Shown here: in pieces, positions 16,075 through 24,871 of the stretch
Layout: every line of letters starts with the position of its first letter
Position numbering within the stretch: the stretch's first letter is position 1
From: Bacteroidia bacterium
Lineage (GTDB): Bacteria; Bacteroidota; Bacteroidia; SpSt-205
Direction: 5' to 3'
DNA length: 64,000 nucleotides
Assembly: GCA_026003235.1 (NCBI GenBank)
Contig: BPGW01000003.1
Span: 62,001-126,000, forward strand
The notes under the pieces: model-generated
What the model was told of the DNA's origin: nothing
What the model saw: only the letters and a program-made list of their open reading frames with translations
Databases searched by the model: none
Position numbers and translations under genes: made by a program

Positions 16075-18363
16075 TCAGAAGGGGGCCATTCCCAGCCGCA
16101 GGTAGAAGCGTTCGTGAGGCAGGCGGGCTGAGAGCGGGGTGAAGAGGCTCAACTCAAGGAGGGTTAAGTTGGGCACGAGGCGGGTCAGGACTGGCGGGGC
16201 CCACCCCCGCACAGAAAGGCCGATTTCGGGCAGCAAGGTGTCGGGTAGCCAGGCGCCCTGCAGGTGGAGCGTGAGGGTAGGGGCCCATCGCTGGGAAGGG
16301 AAGCGCCGGTTAGGTAGGCCCCACCGCCAGAATCCGTACACCACCTGCGTAGAGGTCTTTCTGAGGGGGTGAGCTGCCAGCGTATACGCTACAGCGAGGA
16401 AATCGCTCGACAGGCTGCGCAGGCGAATCAGCCAAAGGCTTGGGGTTTCCGGATGCAGAAAGCCGATTCCGCTTAGGCGCACATCAAAGTCGGCCCATCG
16501 CCCGGCTCGCCACCGGTGCCAGAAGTCCGCCTGTAGGTAGGGGTAAGAGCGCATTCCCTCCCAGAGAGCTCCCACCTGAAGATGAAGGGCAGGCCCTTGG
16601 TAAGCGGTCTGCAGAAGGAGCGATCCGCGCCGCAGAAGGGTGCTTTCTCGCAGGTAGAGCAGGCCGAAGTGGGTTTGCCAGCCTTGCCACCGGTCAGGTG
16701 CGGCCAGGCGCTGGTAAAACCCTGCCGTGAAGTAAGGCTGGAAAGACCCCCAGGGCGCCAGCCGAAAAAAGAGCCCCGCTGCCCTCTCTCGGACCATATC
16801 CTCCCACCGCAGGGCGTAGGCGCGGTTCAGGTTTTCATACACCCGACCGGTGCCGGGGAGGGTGTAAGGCGCTTCATCCAGGAGGCGAGGCAGGGTTCTT
16901 TCCCGCACATCGTCGTAGGCAAAAAGGCGCAGGAGCGCCAGCTGCCCCAGCTCCACTTCGGTGCCGTATCGCCAAGGGGTGCCTTGCGCACCCGCCCATC
17001 GGTATAGGCCATACCCAACCCATCCTCGCACTCGCCATCGGCTTGAGAGGCGATCGCTGGTCTCAAGGCCCAGTTCTGGCCGGGGCCCTTCTGCATCATG
17101 GTACAAGAGAAAAGGTTTGAGCACCAGGTTGACATGCCCCAGTGGGAAGCGTCCTGTCATCAGCGTGGGCAGGTCCCACAGCCAGCGCATCCGGCGAAGG
17201 GGCGTGTGGGCTACCAGGCTGTCTACGAAGCGATACGAGGTCTCTTCTTCGGGTGAGAGCGCTTCGGCGCGCTGGGCCGGGGAGAGCGGCTGGGGATTCA
17301 TCGGCATCACGATCTGCGAAAGGGGGGCCACCGCCCGCTCCGGAGGAATCCGGACCGATTGCAAAAAGCTGCGTGTGCGCACCTCCAGCTGCACATACCG
17401 CCCAGGGCTGCTGGCACGCACCGCCAGACCCAGTTCGCTATGCAGTTGGGTGGGGAACCACAGGGTGTCCCCCAGCTTTTCGTACAGCTGCTGCATGCGG
17501 AGAGAAGTGGGATAAGAGAGGCCGGTTCCGCCGTCCCGCCAAGTGAGCGTGCCCCGAAAGCTCCGTAGGGCCGCATCCGGGAAGCTCACCGTCAAATGGC
17601 CTGTGAAAGCCCATGCTTCTCGTCCGGGTCGGGGGAAAAACCGAATGCCGTAGAGCGTGTCGGCCCCGTCCAACGTGGTGTCCGAGAGTTCGTATTCGTA
17701 GTACGCCAGGGCGTGCAAGCCAATGGGGCTAGCCACTCGTTTGTCAAGGAGTTCAATCCAGGGCGGGTAGAGACTCAGCGGTTGGAAGCTTGTAGGGGAG
17801 AGGGGACTCTGGATAGGAAGCTGCCCTGCCGTTCGTTGGGCCAGCAGGCGCTCTTCTTCGCGGCCAGGACCGGCGAAAACCTTTTCCGTCTGCGTCTCCC
17901 AGAGAAAGAGATAAGGCGGCAGCGAGTCTCGTGCGGGCGGGTTGGGCAGGCTAAAGGTGAGTTTGTTGTAGCTGAGGTACTGGTGGGGGTGGTTGTAGGG
18001 GTCCCACCGCTTGCGCGCCTGTATCACGGCCCGAATGAGCCGGTAAGCGGGGTTTTCCGCAGGACGAATGACCACCGGCTCTACTTCAAGGGGGCGAGGC
18101 ACCAGCCGGATCGGTCCTGTAAGCTGGCCAGCCAGGCTCTGGTACGGCTCGTACCCCAGGCATCGCACGCTGAGGGTGTCCGTCGGCAGCGCCTGAAGCT
18201 GGAAAGCCCCCTGCAGGTCCGATAACGTGCCCTGATGGGTGCGCCTATTCTCTATGATAGCGAAGGGGATGGGTGTCCCGGTCGTGTCGGTGATCGTACC
18301 GCGGACCCATCCCTGCCCCCAAAGAGGCAGCCCTACCAGGCCTATCCACCAGCCCCTTCTCAT
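16075..18363 (-). CDS. DUF5686 outer-membrane protein with carboxypeptidase-regulatory-like domain
   Basis: A 762-residue protein. After a signal peptide ending near L-W-G-Q (about residue 17) comes a CarboxypepD_reg-like beta-sandwich (about 18-100: V-R-G-T-I-T-D-T-T-G-T-P-I-P-F-A ... G-A-F-Q-L ... V-R-C-L-G-Y), then a long DUF5686 region with aromatic-rich strands (N-K-L-T-F-S-L, S-x-L-x-x-x-Y) and a C-terminal half that looks like a beta-barrel, ending in a terminal Phe (R-L-G-M-A-P-F). This is the standard DUF5686 layout of Bacteroidota, with no established function beyond an outer-membrane location. The frame is open upstream into the divergent gene; the ATG at 18363 is chosen for the signal peptide and the -7 box. 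Confidence 0.85.
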   Translation of the reverse strand: MRRGWWIGLVGLPLWGQGWVRGTITDTTGTPIPFAIIENRRTHQGTLSDLQGAFQLQALPTDTLSVRCLGYEPYQSLAGQLTGPIRLVPRPLEVEPVVIRPAENPAYRLIRAVIQARKRWDPYNHPHQYLSYNKLTFSLPNPPARDSLPPYLFLWETQTEKVFAGPGREEERLLAQRTAGQLPIQSPLSPTSFQPLSLYPPWIELLDKRVASPIGLHALAYYEYELSDTTLDGADTLYGIRFFPRPGREAWAFTGHLTVSFPDAALRSFRGTLTWRDGGTGLSYPTSLRMQQLYEKLGDTLWFPTQLHSELGLAVRASSPGRYVQLEVRTRSFLQSVRIPPERAVAPLSQIVMPMNPQPLSPAQRAEALSPEEETSYRFVDSLVAHTPLRRMRWLWDLPTLMTGRFPLGHVNLVLKPFLLYHDAEGPRPELGLETSDRLSSRWRVRGWVGYGLYRWAGAQGTPWRYGTEVELGQLALLRLFAYDDVRERTLPRLLDEAPYTLPGTGRVYENLNRAYALRWEDMVRERAAGLFFRLAPWGSFQPYFTAGFYQRLAAPDRWQGWQTHFGLLYLRESTLLRRGSLLLQTAYQGPALHLQVGALWEGMRSYPYLQADFWHRWRAGRWADFDVRLSGIGFLHPETPSLWLIRLRSLSSDFLAVAYTLAAHPLRKTSTQVVYGFWRWGLPNRRFPSQRWAPTLTLHLQGAWLPDTLLPEIGLSVRGWAPPVLTRLVPNLTLLELSLFTPLSARLPHERFYLRLGMAPF

Positions 18364-18373
18364 GCGAATGACG

Positions 18374-18381
18374 CAAAAGTA
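18374..18381 (-). promoter_or_regulatory. -7 box TACTTTTG of DUF5686 gene
   Basis: Perfect box ten bases before the ATG at 18363. Confidence 0.6.
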
Positions 18382-18405
18382 CAGCAAGGCCCCGCCCATT
18401 TTGGG

Positions 18406-18413
18406 TACCTTTG
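18406..18413 (+). promoter_or_regulatory. -7 box TACCTTTG of methyltransferase gene
   Basis: Perfect box four bases before the GTG at 18418; only 24 bases separate it from the divergent DUF5686 box. Confidence 0.7.
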
Positions 18414-18417
18414 CCGG

Positions 18418-19125
18418 GTGAAAGACTGGTTTGCCAGCCCCTATTACCGTCTGTTGTACGCGCACCGGGACGACCAGGAAGCTGAAAGGTTCGTTCAGTC
18501 TCTGCTCAAGCGGCTTGAGCTGAAAGAGGGCACTTACGCCCTGGATGCTGGATGTGGAGAGGGACGGTATGCCCGAGCGTTGGCCCGGGCAGGGCTCGTC
18601 GTGGATGCCGTGGATGAGGCCTTCGCCCACCCTAACCTCCCCGAAGGTGTGCGCTTCTTCCAAGCCGACTTGCGCACTTGGCAACCTGACCGATCGTACC
18701 ACCTAATAGGAAGTTTTTTCACAAGCTTTGGGCTGGGGATGACCAGCTGGGATGGGTTACTGCGGCTGATGCGCAGGTTCTCCAGCTGGCTCCAACCTAC
18801 GGGTTGGCTGGTCGTGGATTACCTCAATATTTACCAGCGTAACCCTATCGCCTACGAAGAGCGGCAGGTAGGCGAGATCGTGTTCCGCATCCAGCGGTGG
18901 CAAGACGCTTTCTCCCTCTACAAACGCATCACAGTAGAGGATCCGGCGGCAGGTAAGCACGTCTTTGAAGAGCAGGTCTTTAAGCTCACCCAGGGTGATC
19001 TGACGGGGTTGGCGCAGCGGGCGGGCCTTACCGTCGTGGAGTTCTGGGGAGACTACGAGGCGGGACCTTTTGACATAGAAAAGAGTCCGCGCCTTATCTT
19101 GCTTGCGCAAAAGCCCGTATCTTAG
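18418..19125 (+). CDS. Class I SAM-dependent methyltransferase
   Basis: A 235-residue protein with the SAM-binding motif I A-L-D-A-G-C-G-E-G-R-Y-A-R (about residues 41-53), acidic residue after strand 2 (V-V-D-A-V-D) and D-L-R-T-W around motif II/III. The N-terminus W-F-A-S-P-Y-Y-R-L-L-Y-A-H-R-D is a recurring start of small Bacteroidota methyltransferases. Substrate unknown. The GTG start is chosen from the promoter box and this conserved N-terminus; the frame is open upstream but runs through the divergent gene. The NUDIX gene follows after four bases. Confidence 0.88.
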   Translation: MKDWFASPYYRLLYAHRDDQEAERFVQSLLKRLELKEGTYALDAGCGEGRYARALARAGLVVDAVDEAFAHPNLPEGVRFFQADLRTWQPDRSYHLIGSFFTSFGLGMTSWDGLLRLMRRFSSWLQPTGWLVVDYLNIYQRNPIAYEERQVGEIVFRIQRWQDAFSLYKRITVEDPAAGKHVFEEQVFKLTQGDLTGLAQRAGLTVVEFWGDYEAGPFDIEKSPRLILLAQKPVS

Positions 19126-19129
19126 GGCG

Positions 19130-19807
19130 ATGATCCGCCTCTATCACTATGATTTTTGCTTAGAGCTGGCGGTGCTACCGCCTGGCGCGCGGGGCCTGCC
19201 TACGTCGCGGGATCTTTCGCCGGAAAAGGGGATTCGGTATCTTTACTTGCCCGGGACTTTGGAGCAAGTGCGAGCTTACCACCTCTCGCAAGGAGAAAAT
19301 AGAAAAGCGGGGTGCTGCACGCTGTATTTCCCCTCCGAAGAGGCCCTGCAGCGGTTTTTCCAGCAGTACCGCTCTACTTTTGAACCTGTATTGGCGGCGG
19401 GCGCGGTCGTCATGGAACAGCGAGGACATTTGCTCTTTATCTGGCGCCGCGGCAAATGGGACCTACCTAAAGGCAAGGTTGAACCCACCGAGTCCCCTGA
19501 AGTCGCCGCCGCTCGGGAACTGACCGAGGAAACCGGCCTCTCTTGCGGCGCACCTGAACGCTTCCTTACCCGGACCTACCACCTTTACGCCGAGGGGGAA
19601 AAGACTTTCCTGAAAGAAGTGCGGTGGTACCTTTTCCGTTGCCCGGCCGAAACACCCCCTGTGCAGGTCCAGCGGGAAGAGGGCATCCAGAACTTCAAGT
19701 GGGTCTCCCCAGCCGAAGTGCCTTTCCTATATCCGCAGTCTTATGGGACAGTCCGAGATGTGATAGAATTTGTGCTGCAGCATGTTCTTTCTGCGCCTTC
19801 GCGATAG
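19130..19807 (+). CDS. NUDIX hydrolase
   Basis: A 225-residue protein. The Nudix box G-x5-E-x7-R-E-L-x-E-E-x-G-L is complete (G-K-V-E-P-T-E-S-P-E-V-A-A-A-R-E-L-T-E-E-T-G-L with the catalytic Glu residues), in the C-terminal two thirds. The N-terminal 85 residues form a separate domain of unknown role with a short strand-rich pattern. It should hydrolyse a nucleoside-diphosphate-linked compound; the substrate is not predictable. The ATG at 19130 is preferred; a TATCTTAG at 19118-19125 is at best a weak promoter box, so the gene is likely co-transcribed with the methyltransferase. Its end overlaps folP by 26 bases. Confidence 0.88.
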   Translation: MIRLYHYDFCLELAVLPPGARGLPTSRDLSPEKGIRYLYLPGTLEQVRAYHLSQGENRKAGCCTLYFPSEEALQRFFQQYRSTFEPVLAAGAVVMEQRGHLLFIWRRGKWDLPKGKVEPTESPEVAAARELTEETGLSCGAPERFLTRTYHLYAEGEKTFLKEVRWYLFRCPAETPPVQVQREEGIQNFKWVSPAEVPFLYPQSYGTVRDVIEFVLQHVLSAPSR

Positions 19808-20615
19808 GCTGTATCCGCTGGAGCCGCCGCGTATTTTGGGGATTGTGAATGTAACGCCTGATTCCTTTTCGGATGGGGGTGAGGCGCTCACGCCGGAGGA
19901 TGCCCTCCGTAAGGCGGAGGCCCTCCTTGCGGAAGGGGCCGATATGCTGGATCTGGGGGCCGTTTCCACGCGTCCCGGTGCCCCCGACGTGCCCCTGGAA
20001 GAAGAACTGCGGCGCCTTCTGCCGGCCCTTCGGGCCGTGCGGCGCGCCTTTCCTGCCGTGCCCCTCAGCGTAGATACCTGGCGCGGCGAAGTGGCCCGCA
20101 TCGCCCTGGAAGAAGGCGCCGACCTGATCAACGACATTTCAGGAGGCCGCTTCGATCCGACAATCTGGGAGGTAGTGGCCCACTACCGCGTTCCCTATAT
20201 GCTGATGCACATCCAGGGCACCCCCCAGACCATGCAACAAAACCCCACCTACACCGATGTAGTCCAGGAAGTGTGGCAATACTTTGTGCAAAAACTCAAC
20301 GATCTACGGGCAAAAGGCATTGAGGAGGTCATACTGGACCCCGGTATCGGCTTTGGCAAAACGATAGCCCACAACTATGCGCTTTTGCGGGCTCTTCCGC
20401 GTTTTCGGCAGCTTGGAAGGCCTCTGCTTGTGGGCCTGTCGCGCAAGTCGCTCTTGTGGAGGCCGCTGGGTAGCCACCCTAAAGGCGTTTTATGGGCCGC
20501 TACCGCCCTGCACTGGCATGCCTTGCAGGCGGGGGTTTCCATCCTGCGCGTGCATGACCCGGCCCCCGTTCGCCAACTTCTGCAGCTGCGCGCCGTATGG
20601 AACTCTTCCGCATAG
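19782..20615 (+). CDS. folP: Dihydropteroate synthase
   Basis: A 277-residue TIM-barrel enzyme. N-terminal G-I-V-N-V-T-P-D-S-F-S-D-G-G is the family signature; D-M-L-D-L-G-A-V-S-T-R-P-G, N-D-I-S-G-G, D-P-G-I-G-F-G-K-T and G-L-S-R-K-S follow in the expected order and cover the pterin-pyrophosphate and p-aminobenzoate sites. It joins p-aminobenzoate to dihydropterin pyrophosphate in folate synthesis. The ATG at 19782 lies inside the NUDIX gene. The pair folP-cdaA is a conserved neighbour pair in Bacteroidota. Confidence 0.96.
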   Translation: MFFLRLRDRLYPLEPPRILGIVNVTPDSFSDGGEALTPEDALRKAEALLAEGADMLDLGAVSTRPGAPDVPLEEELRRLLPALRAVRRAFPAVPLSVDTWRGEVARIALEEGADLINDISGGRFDPTIWEVVAHYRVPYMLMHIQGTPQTMQQNPTYTDVVQEVWQYFVQKLNDLRAKGIEEVILDPGIGFGKTIAHNYALLRALPRFRQLGRPLLVGLSRKSLLWRPLGSHPKGVLWAATALHWHALQAGVSILRVHDPAPVRQLLQLRAVWNSSA

Positions 20616-21370
20616 GCCTCCTCCCGGTCACCTGGCGGGACCTGGTGGATTTGGTGCTCTTGGGCGCCCTGCTCTATGCGGTTTTGCGATGGCTGTATCG
20701 CCTCAATCTCCTCGGTGTAGCGCTTCTGCTGCTCTCCATGACCATCTTCCTCAAACTGGCAAGCCTGGTAGAACTGGTGGCGCTGGCTTTCTTCCTGAGG
20801 CAGGTGATGGCGCTGCTGGCCATCTTCTTGGGGATTGCGCTGGGCCCCGAACTGCGCCGCTTCCTGCTGAATTTTCGCCTCTTTCCAGGCGTTGCCCTTT
20901 TCCGAAAAACCGTCCTCTCTCAACAAGAAGCCGAAAAACTCGCCCAAGAACTTGTTGAGGCGCTGCAGCTTTTGTCTAAAAATGGCTTAGGAGCCCTCAT
21001 CGCCTTGGAAGGCAATACTGACCTCACCCCTTTTGCCCAGAGTGGTGACGCCTTGCAAATGCCTCTTGAGGCTCGCATGCTGCTCATGATATTTGAGAAA
21101 AAAAGCCCTCTCCACGACGGCGCCGTCATCGTGCGGGGCGATAAGATCATCGCAGCCCGTTGCACCTTGCCCCTGAGCGAAAGGCTTGATCTACCCCAAA
21201 GCTACGGCCAGCGCCACCGCGCCGCCATCGGTCTGAGCGAACACACGGACGCCCTCGTCCTCGTGGTGTCCGAAGAAACCGGCCTCATCTCCTTCGCTCG
21301 CCACGGCGAGATCAAACGGCTCCCTCTCGTGGAACTCAAAAAACTCCTCGTACAGTTTTACCTTGCCTGA
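20597..21370 (+). CDS. cdaA: Diadenylate cyclase CdaA
   Basis: A 257-residue protein with three N-terminal transmembrane helices (about residues 15-90), a short coiled linker and a DAC (DisA_N) domain. The catalytic motifs D-G-A (in S-P-L-H-D-G-A-V-I-V, about residue 173) and R-H-R (in G-Q-R-H-R-A-A-I-G-L-S-E, about residue 204) are intact, so it should condense two ATP into cyclic di-AMP at the inner membrane. The ATG overlaps folP by 19 bases. A candidate c-di-AMP phosphodiesterase is encoded at 35049-37100. Confidence 0.95.
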   Translation: MELFRIGLLPVTWRDLVDLVLLGALLYAVLRWLYRLNLLGVALLLLSMTIFLKLASLVELVALAFFLRQVMALLAIFLGIALGPELRRFLLNFRLFPGVALFRKTVLSQQEAEKLAQELVEALQLLSKNGLGALIALEGNTDLTPFAQSGDALQMPLEARMLLMIFEKKSPLHDGAVIVRGDKIIAARCTLPLSERLDLPQSYGQRHRAAIGLSEHTDALVLVVSEETGLISFARHGEIKRLPLVELKKLLVQFYLA

Positions 21371-21371
21371 C

Positions 21372-22055
21372 ATGCAGGCTGTCGTGATCACAGGCATTAC
21401 TCGGGGTGTGGGCTATGCTTTGGCGCGCCGCTTTGCCGGCTCCTACGCTATCGTGGGCTGCGGCCGAAACCCCGAACACCTGCAAAAAGTCCGTTCCGCT
21501 CACCCCGATTGGGACGTCCAGCAAGCTGACCTGGCGGACCCTGCCCAGGCCGAGGCTTTCGCCGCCTACGTGCGCCAAAAATACCCCCACATAGCCCTTC
21601 TCGTGAACAACGCCGGCGCCTTTCGGGAAGGCTCCCTCCTCACAGAACCCCCCCAGCTCTACGAAGAGATGCTGCGCACCAACCTCCACAGCGCCTATCA
21701 TGTAACCCGTGGGCTTTTGCCGGTCTTTCTGGCCCAGAAAAAAGGGCTTATCGTGCTGGTCAGCTCCATAGCGGCGTTTTTGCCTTACCCCCGAGGGGCC
21801 AGTTATGCGGTGGCGAAGGCGGGTCTACGAGCGCTGGGACGAAACCTGCGCTACACCCTCAAGGACCATGGGGTTGCCGTGACCACGCTCCTCCTGGGGG
21901 CAACCTATACCGATTCTTGGGCAGGCACGGAGCACCCTCCAGAGCGGTTTATCCCGCCTGAAGCGGTCGCGGACCTGGTGTGGGCGATCGCTCACTTGCC
22001 CCCTTCGGCTGTGGTGGAAGAGCTCGTGTTAAGGCCTCTTCTCGGGGACCTCTGA
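21372..22055 (+). CDS. Short-chain dehydrogenase/reductase (SDR)
   Basis: A 227-residue Rossmann protein. T-G-I-T-R-G-V-G (TGxxxGxG cofactor motif), N-N-A-G, S-S-I-A-A-F (catalytic Ser) and Y-A-V-A-K (YxxxK) are all present in order, so the classical SDR catalytic set is complete. The cofactor-specificity region (C-G-R-N) suggests NADPH. Substrate unknown. It starts one base after the cdaA stop. Its last 27 bases overlap the convergent membrane enzyme gene. Confidence 0.9.
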   Translation: MQAVVITGITRGVGYALARRFAGSYAIVGCGRNPEHLQKVRSAHPDWDVQQADLADPAQAEAFAAYVRQKYPHIALLVNNAGAFREGSLLTEPPQLYEEMLRTNLHSAYHVTRGLLPVFLAQKKGLIVLVSSIAAFLPYPRGASYAVAKAGLRALGRNLRYTLKDHGVAVTTLLLGATYTDSWAGTEHPPERFIPPEAVADLVWAIAHLPPSAVVEELVLRPLLGDL

Positions 22056-23819
22056 GCGGCCTTCTATCCAGGCCCCGTATCCCGCCAGGTAAGTGAGCCA
22101 TTCCGCTATCCAGGGGGGGCGGAGGGAGTCCGGCTGGCCTGCTGGCCATCGCACGAAGCGCACCCCTTCCTGCGGCGAAAAGGTAGCCACACCTTCCTGG
22201 CCCACGGCCTGAAAGAGAAGGGGTAGCGGCTTCTGGGCAGCCCAGCGGGCCGAAAGGGTGTCCCACACGCTGCGACCCCACACCGGCACCGCCCAAGGGT
22301 ATCCTATCGCATGCAAAACGCTCGGCACGATGTCAATATGGCTGGCCAGCTCGGCACACGGGGGTAGGGGTTTCCCCGGTACATAAAACCCCAAGGGCAC
22401 CTGAAAAGCCCTCACAGGGTCATAAGGCTCTTCACTGGGGCCCGTATGGTCGGCCGTCAGAACGAACAGCGTACGCTTCGCCCAGGCCGTGGTTTCTACC
22501 GCCGCAAAAAAAGCCTTCAGCGCCGAGTCCGCGTACTGCACCGAGGCATGAATGGGCAGGGGACCCCCGGGAAACCGACCCTTCATCTCGGCCGGTACGG
22601 CATACGGATGATGCGAGCTGAGCGTGAAGATCACCCCACAGAAAGGCTCCTGGAGCTCTCCCAGCCGCTGCGCACAGAACTGCAGAAAGGGCCCGTCCCA
22701 GATTCCCCAGGTTCCGTCGTAGTCGCGGTCCGGGTAGGGATACTCCCGCCGGCCGTAGTACTTCTCAAAGCCTGCTTGCCGAGCGTAGCTGTCCAAGAGC
22801 ATGGTGCCGTTGTTTCCGCCGTGGAAAAAAGCGGTCTGGTAGCCCCACTTGCTGAGCAGCTCGCCGAGGCTGTAGCGAATCCGTACGGCGTAAGGCGTAA
22901 AGATAAGGGGCTCTTCTCCCCAGGAGGGCAAGCCAGAAAGGATGGCAGGCACACCTTCGGCTGAACGGCTGTTGGTGGCGTAGGCTTTTCTCACCGAGGC
23001 CCCTTGCTGAAGGAGCTGGGCCACAAACGGCGCATACCCCTTCTCCACATATTCTGCGGAAAAGCTTTCCAGGATCAAAACCACCACATTGTAGCGGGGG
23101 GCCGGACGGAAGGCGGTATCGGGCTGCCAGAGCCGGGGATACGGCGCTACCGCAGGGTCGGCCGGAGGCCAAGGCGGCAACCGAGGCTGCTCCAGAGCGC
23201 GCACAAAAGCAAAAGTGCTGTTGACCACGAACGGGCTGCAGGTGGGGCACCCTGGCAGCGTCGCATCTATCACAGAGAGGGGCTTGAGCCCTACGCTTCC
23301 CCGTACGCCTATGGCCAGTATCGGTAGCGAGCCCAGCCATCCTACCCAGGACCTGGAGGGGAGGCGGACGGCCCACCGAAGGGCACGCCATCCAGCCCAG
23401 CCGACCATCCCCACCAGCAGCCCCCAAAACACAAACCCCGCCAGAAAGTCCCGTACGTACTTGCCCAGGGCAGGCAGGCTGTCCTGCCAAAAGGTGAGGA
23501 TAGCCAGCAGCTCAGGGCCTGACCGCCGGTGGGTGTAGGGAAAGTAACCCACATCTATCACTTCCAGGGCCAGGCCGAGGCTGGCGGCGCCGATCCACAG
23601 GCCCCAGGCCAGGCGCGCTCGGCCCAGCAGCAGCGCCGTCCACGCCGGCAGCGTCAGCCAGGTTGCCGCCGTAAAGTCAAAAAGCAGCCCCTTCAGCAGC
23701 ATGCGAGCCAAGGGAGCCTCCGCCTCCAGAAAGGCGCTATTCCACCCCACGAAAGCCAGCCGTACCAGGCTATAAGCCGCCATGAGGAGGCCTTGCCAGA
23801 GCCAGCCGTACCGCCACAC
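22029..23819 (-). CDS. LTA synthase-like membrane sulfatase-fold enzyme
   Basis: A 596-residue protein with about five N-terminal transmembrane helices (to about residue 200) and an extracytoplasmic alkaline-phosphatase/sulfatase-fold domain (about 235-520). N-V-V-V-L-I-L-E-S-F-S (metal ligand Glu), N-S-R-S-A-E-G-V-P-A-I-L-S-G (nucleophile region), F-F-H-G-G-N-N-G-T-M and T-A-D-H-T (metal ligands) match the LtaS/OpgB-like family. In Bacteroidota these enzymes probably transfer phosphoglycerol or phosphoethanolamine groups to surface glycans; teichoic acid is not expected. The GTG at 23819 is chosen because a perfect -7 box lies six bases upstream; upstream codons in frame would run through the divergent promoter. 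Confidence 0.85.
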   Translation of the reverse strand: MWRYGWLWQGLLMAAYSLVRLAFVGWNSAFLEAEAPLARMLLKGLLFDFTAATWLTLPAWTALLLGRARLAWGLWIGAASLGLALEVIDVGYFPYTHRRSGPELLAILTFWQDSLPALGKYVRDFLAGFVFWGLLVGMVGWAGWRALRWAVRLPSRSWVGWLGSLPILAIGVRGSVGLKPLSVIDATLPGCPTCSPFVVNSTFAFVRALEQPRLPPWPPADPAVAPYPRLWQPDTAFRPAPRYNVVVLILESFSAEYVEKGYAPFVAQLLQQGASVRKAYATNSRSAEGVPAILSGLPSWGEEPLIFTPYAVRIRYSLGELLSKWGYQTAFFHGGNNGTMLLDSYARQAGFEKYYGRREYPYPDRDYDGTWGIWDGPFLQFCAQRLGELQEPFCGVIFTLSSHHPYAVPAEMKGRFPGGPLPIHASVQYADSALKAFFAAVETTAWAKRTLFVLTADHTGPSEEPYDPVRAFQVPLGFYVPGKPLPPCAELASHIDIVPSVLHAIGYPWAVPVWGRSVWDTLSARWAAQKPLPLLFQAVGQEGVATFSPQEGVRFVRWPAGQPDSLRPPWIAEWLTYLAGYGAWIEGRSEVPEKRP

Positions 23820-23825
23820 GGCCCA

Positions 23826-23833
23826 CAAAGGTA
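23826..23833 (-). promoter_or_regulatory. -7 box TACCTTTG of LTA synthase-like gene
   Basis: Perfect box six bases before the GTG at 23819; decides the start codon. Confidence 0.65.
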
Positions 23834-23858
23834 GGCCCGTTCCCCACCCAAAAGTTCG

Positions 23859-23866
23859 TACCTTCC
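23859..23866 (+). promoter_or_regulatory. -7 box-like TACCTTCC of serine dehydratase gene
   Basis: Two mismatches at the 3' end of the box, but placed five bases before the ATG at 23872 like the others. Confidence 0.4.
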
Positions 23867-23871
23867 CTCTT

Positions 23872-24771
23872 ATGCGGCTTGAGAGTTTTGCGCAGTGGTT
23901 AGCGCTGGCGGAGGAAAGGCAGGTGCCTCTCTGGCGCATCGTCCTGGAGTACGAGATGCACCAGAAGGGCCGTTCCGAGGCCGAGATTTGGGCGCGGCTG
24001 GCTCAGGTCCTGGCTGTGATGCGCGATGCGGTCCAAACCGGCCTAACCGAGCCCCGCCAGACCCCCAGCGGCCTGGTGCGCGACAGCGGCAAAAAGCTCG
24101 CCCAGGCCCCCTTCCATATCCTAAGCCCGCAGTTTACCCGCTTGCTGGCCTACGCCATGGCCGCCAAGGAAACCAACGCTTGCATGGGCCGCGTGGTAGC
24201 TGCCCCCACCGCCGGCGCTTCCGGCATCCTGCCGGGTATCTACACTTTCCTGGCCGAAGAGCACCAGGTGCCCGAACGCACCCTTTATGAGTGCATGCTT
24301 ATCGGGGCTGGTGTCGCGCTCATCATTGAGCAGAAGGCTTCCATCGCAGGGGCGGTGGGAGGGTGTCAGGCCGAAACCGGCACCGCCGCCGCCATGGGCG
24401 CCGCCGGCTTGGTGTACGCTTTCGGGGGCACCCCCGCCCAGATCGGTGAAGCGGTCGCCCTCACCATCATGAACATGCTGGGGCTGATTTGCGATCCGGT
24501 GGCGGGCCTGGTGGAGCTGCCCTGCGTGAAGCGCAACGGCTCCGCCGTGGTCATTGCGGCCGCAGCGGCCCAGATGGCTTTAGCGGGGGATACCGCCGTG
24601 ATCCCCGTAGACGAGCTGATCGTGGCCATGGGAGAAGTCGGCGCCGCCATGGACCCCCGCTTCAAGGAGACGGGGATGGGCGGCACGGCGGCTACCCCCA
24701 CCGCTCAGGCTATCGCCCGCAGGCTGTGGACCGACCCCGCCGCCCTCCGCTACGAAGACCCCCCAGAATAA
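23872..24771 (+). CDS. sdaAA: L-serine dehydratase, iron-sulfur type, alpha subunit
   Basis: A 299-residue protein covering the whole alpha (catalytic) part of the [4Fe-4S] L-serine ammonia-lyase family. Conserved stretches are A-M-A-A-K-E-T-N-A-C-M-G-R-V-V-A-A-P-T-A-G-A-S-G-I-L-P-G, V-G-G-C-Q-A-E-T-G and C-D-P-V-A-G-L-V-E-L-P-C, which hold the cluster cysteines. It deaminates serine to pyruvate and ammonia. The beta domain is absent here, so a separate beta subunit should be encoded elsewhere. The ATG at 23872 begins the conserved region. Confidence 0.93.
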   Translation: MRLESFAQWLALAEERQVPLWRIVLEYEMHQKGRSEAEIWARLAQVLAVMRDAVQTGLTEPRQTPSGLVRDSGKKLAQAPFHILSPQFTRLLAYAMAAKETNACMGRVVAAPTAGASGILPGIYTFLAEEHQVPERTLYECMLIGAGVALIIEQKASIAGAVGGCQAETGTAAAMGAAGLVYAFGGTPAQIGEAVALTIMNMLGLICDPVAGLVELPCVKRNGSAVVIAAAAAQMALAGDTAVIPVDELIVAMGEVGAAMDPRFKETGMGGTAATPTAQAIARRLWTDPAALRYEDPPE

Positions 24772-24838
24772 AGCCCTGCGTCTTCAGGCGAACGGCCGCC
24801 CATAGCTGTCGGGCCCTTCCAGCGGCTTAGATGATCCA

Positions 24839-24871
24839 TTTGCATGCATCCGTTTTTTTTCCCTACCTTTG
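24839..24871 (+). promoter_or_regulatory. -33/-7 promoter (TTTG ... TACCTTTG) with distant start codon
   Basis: TTTG at 24839-24842 and a perfect TACCTTTG at 24864-24871, 21 bases apart, with a T-rich spacer. This is the best full -33/-7 promoter in the window, and the only one whose next start codon is far away (153 bases). Confidence 0.7.
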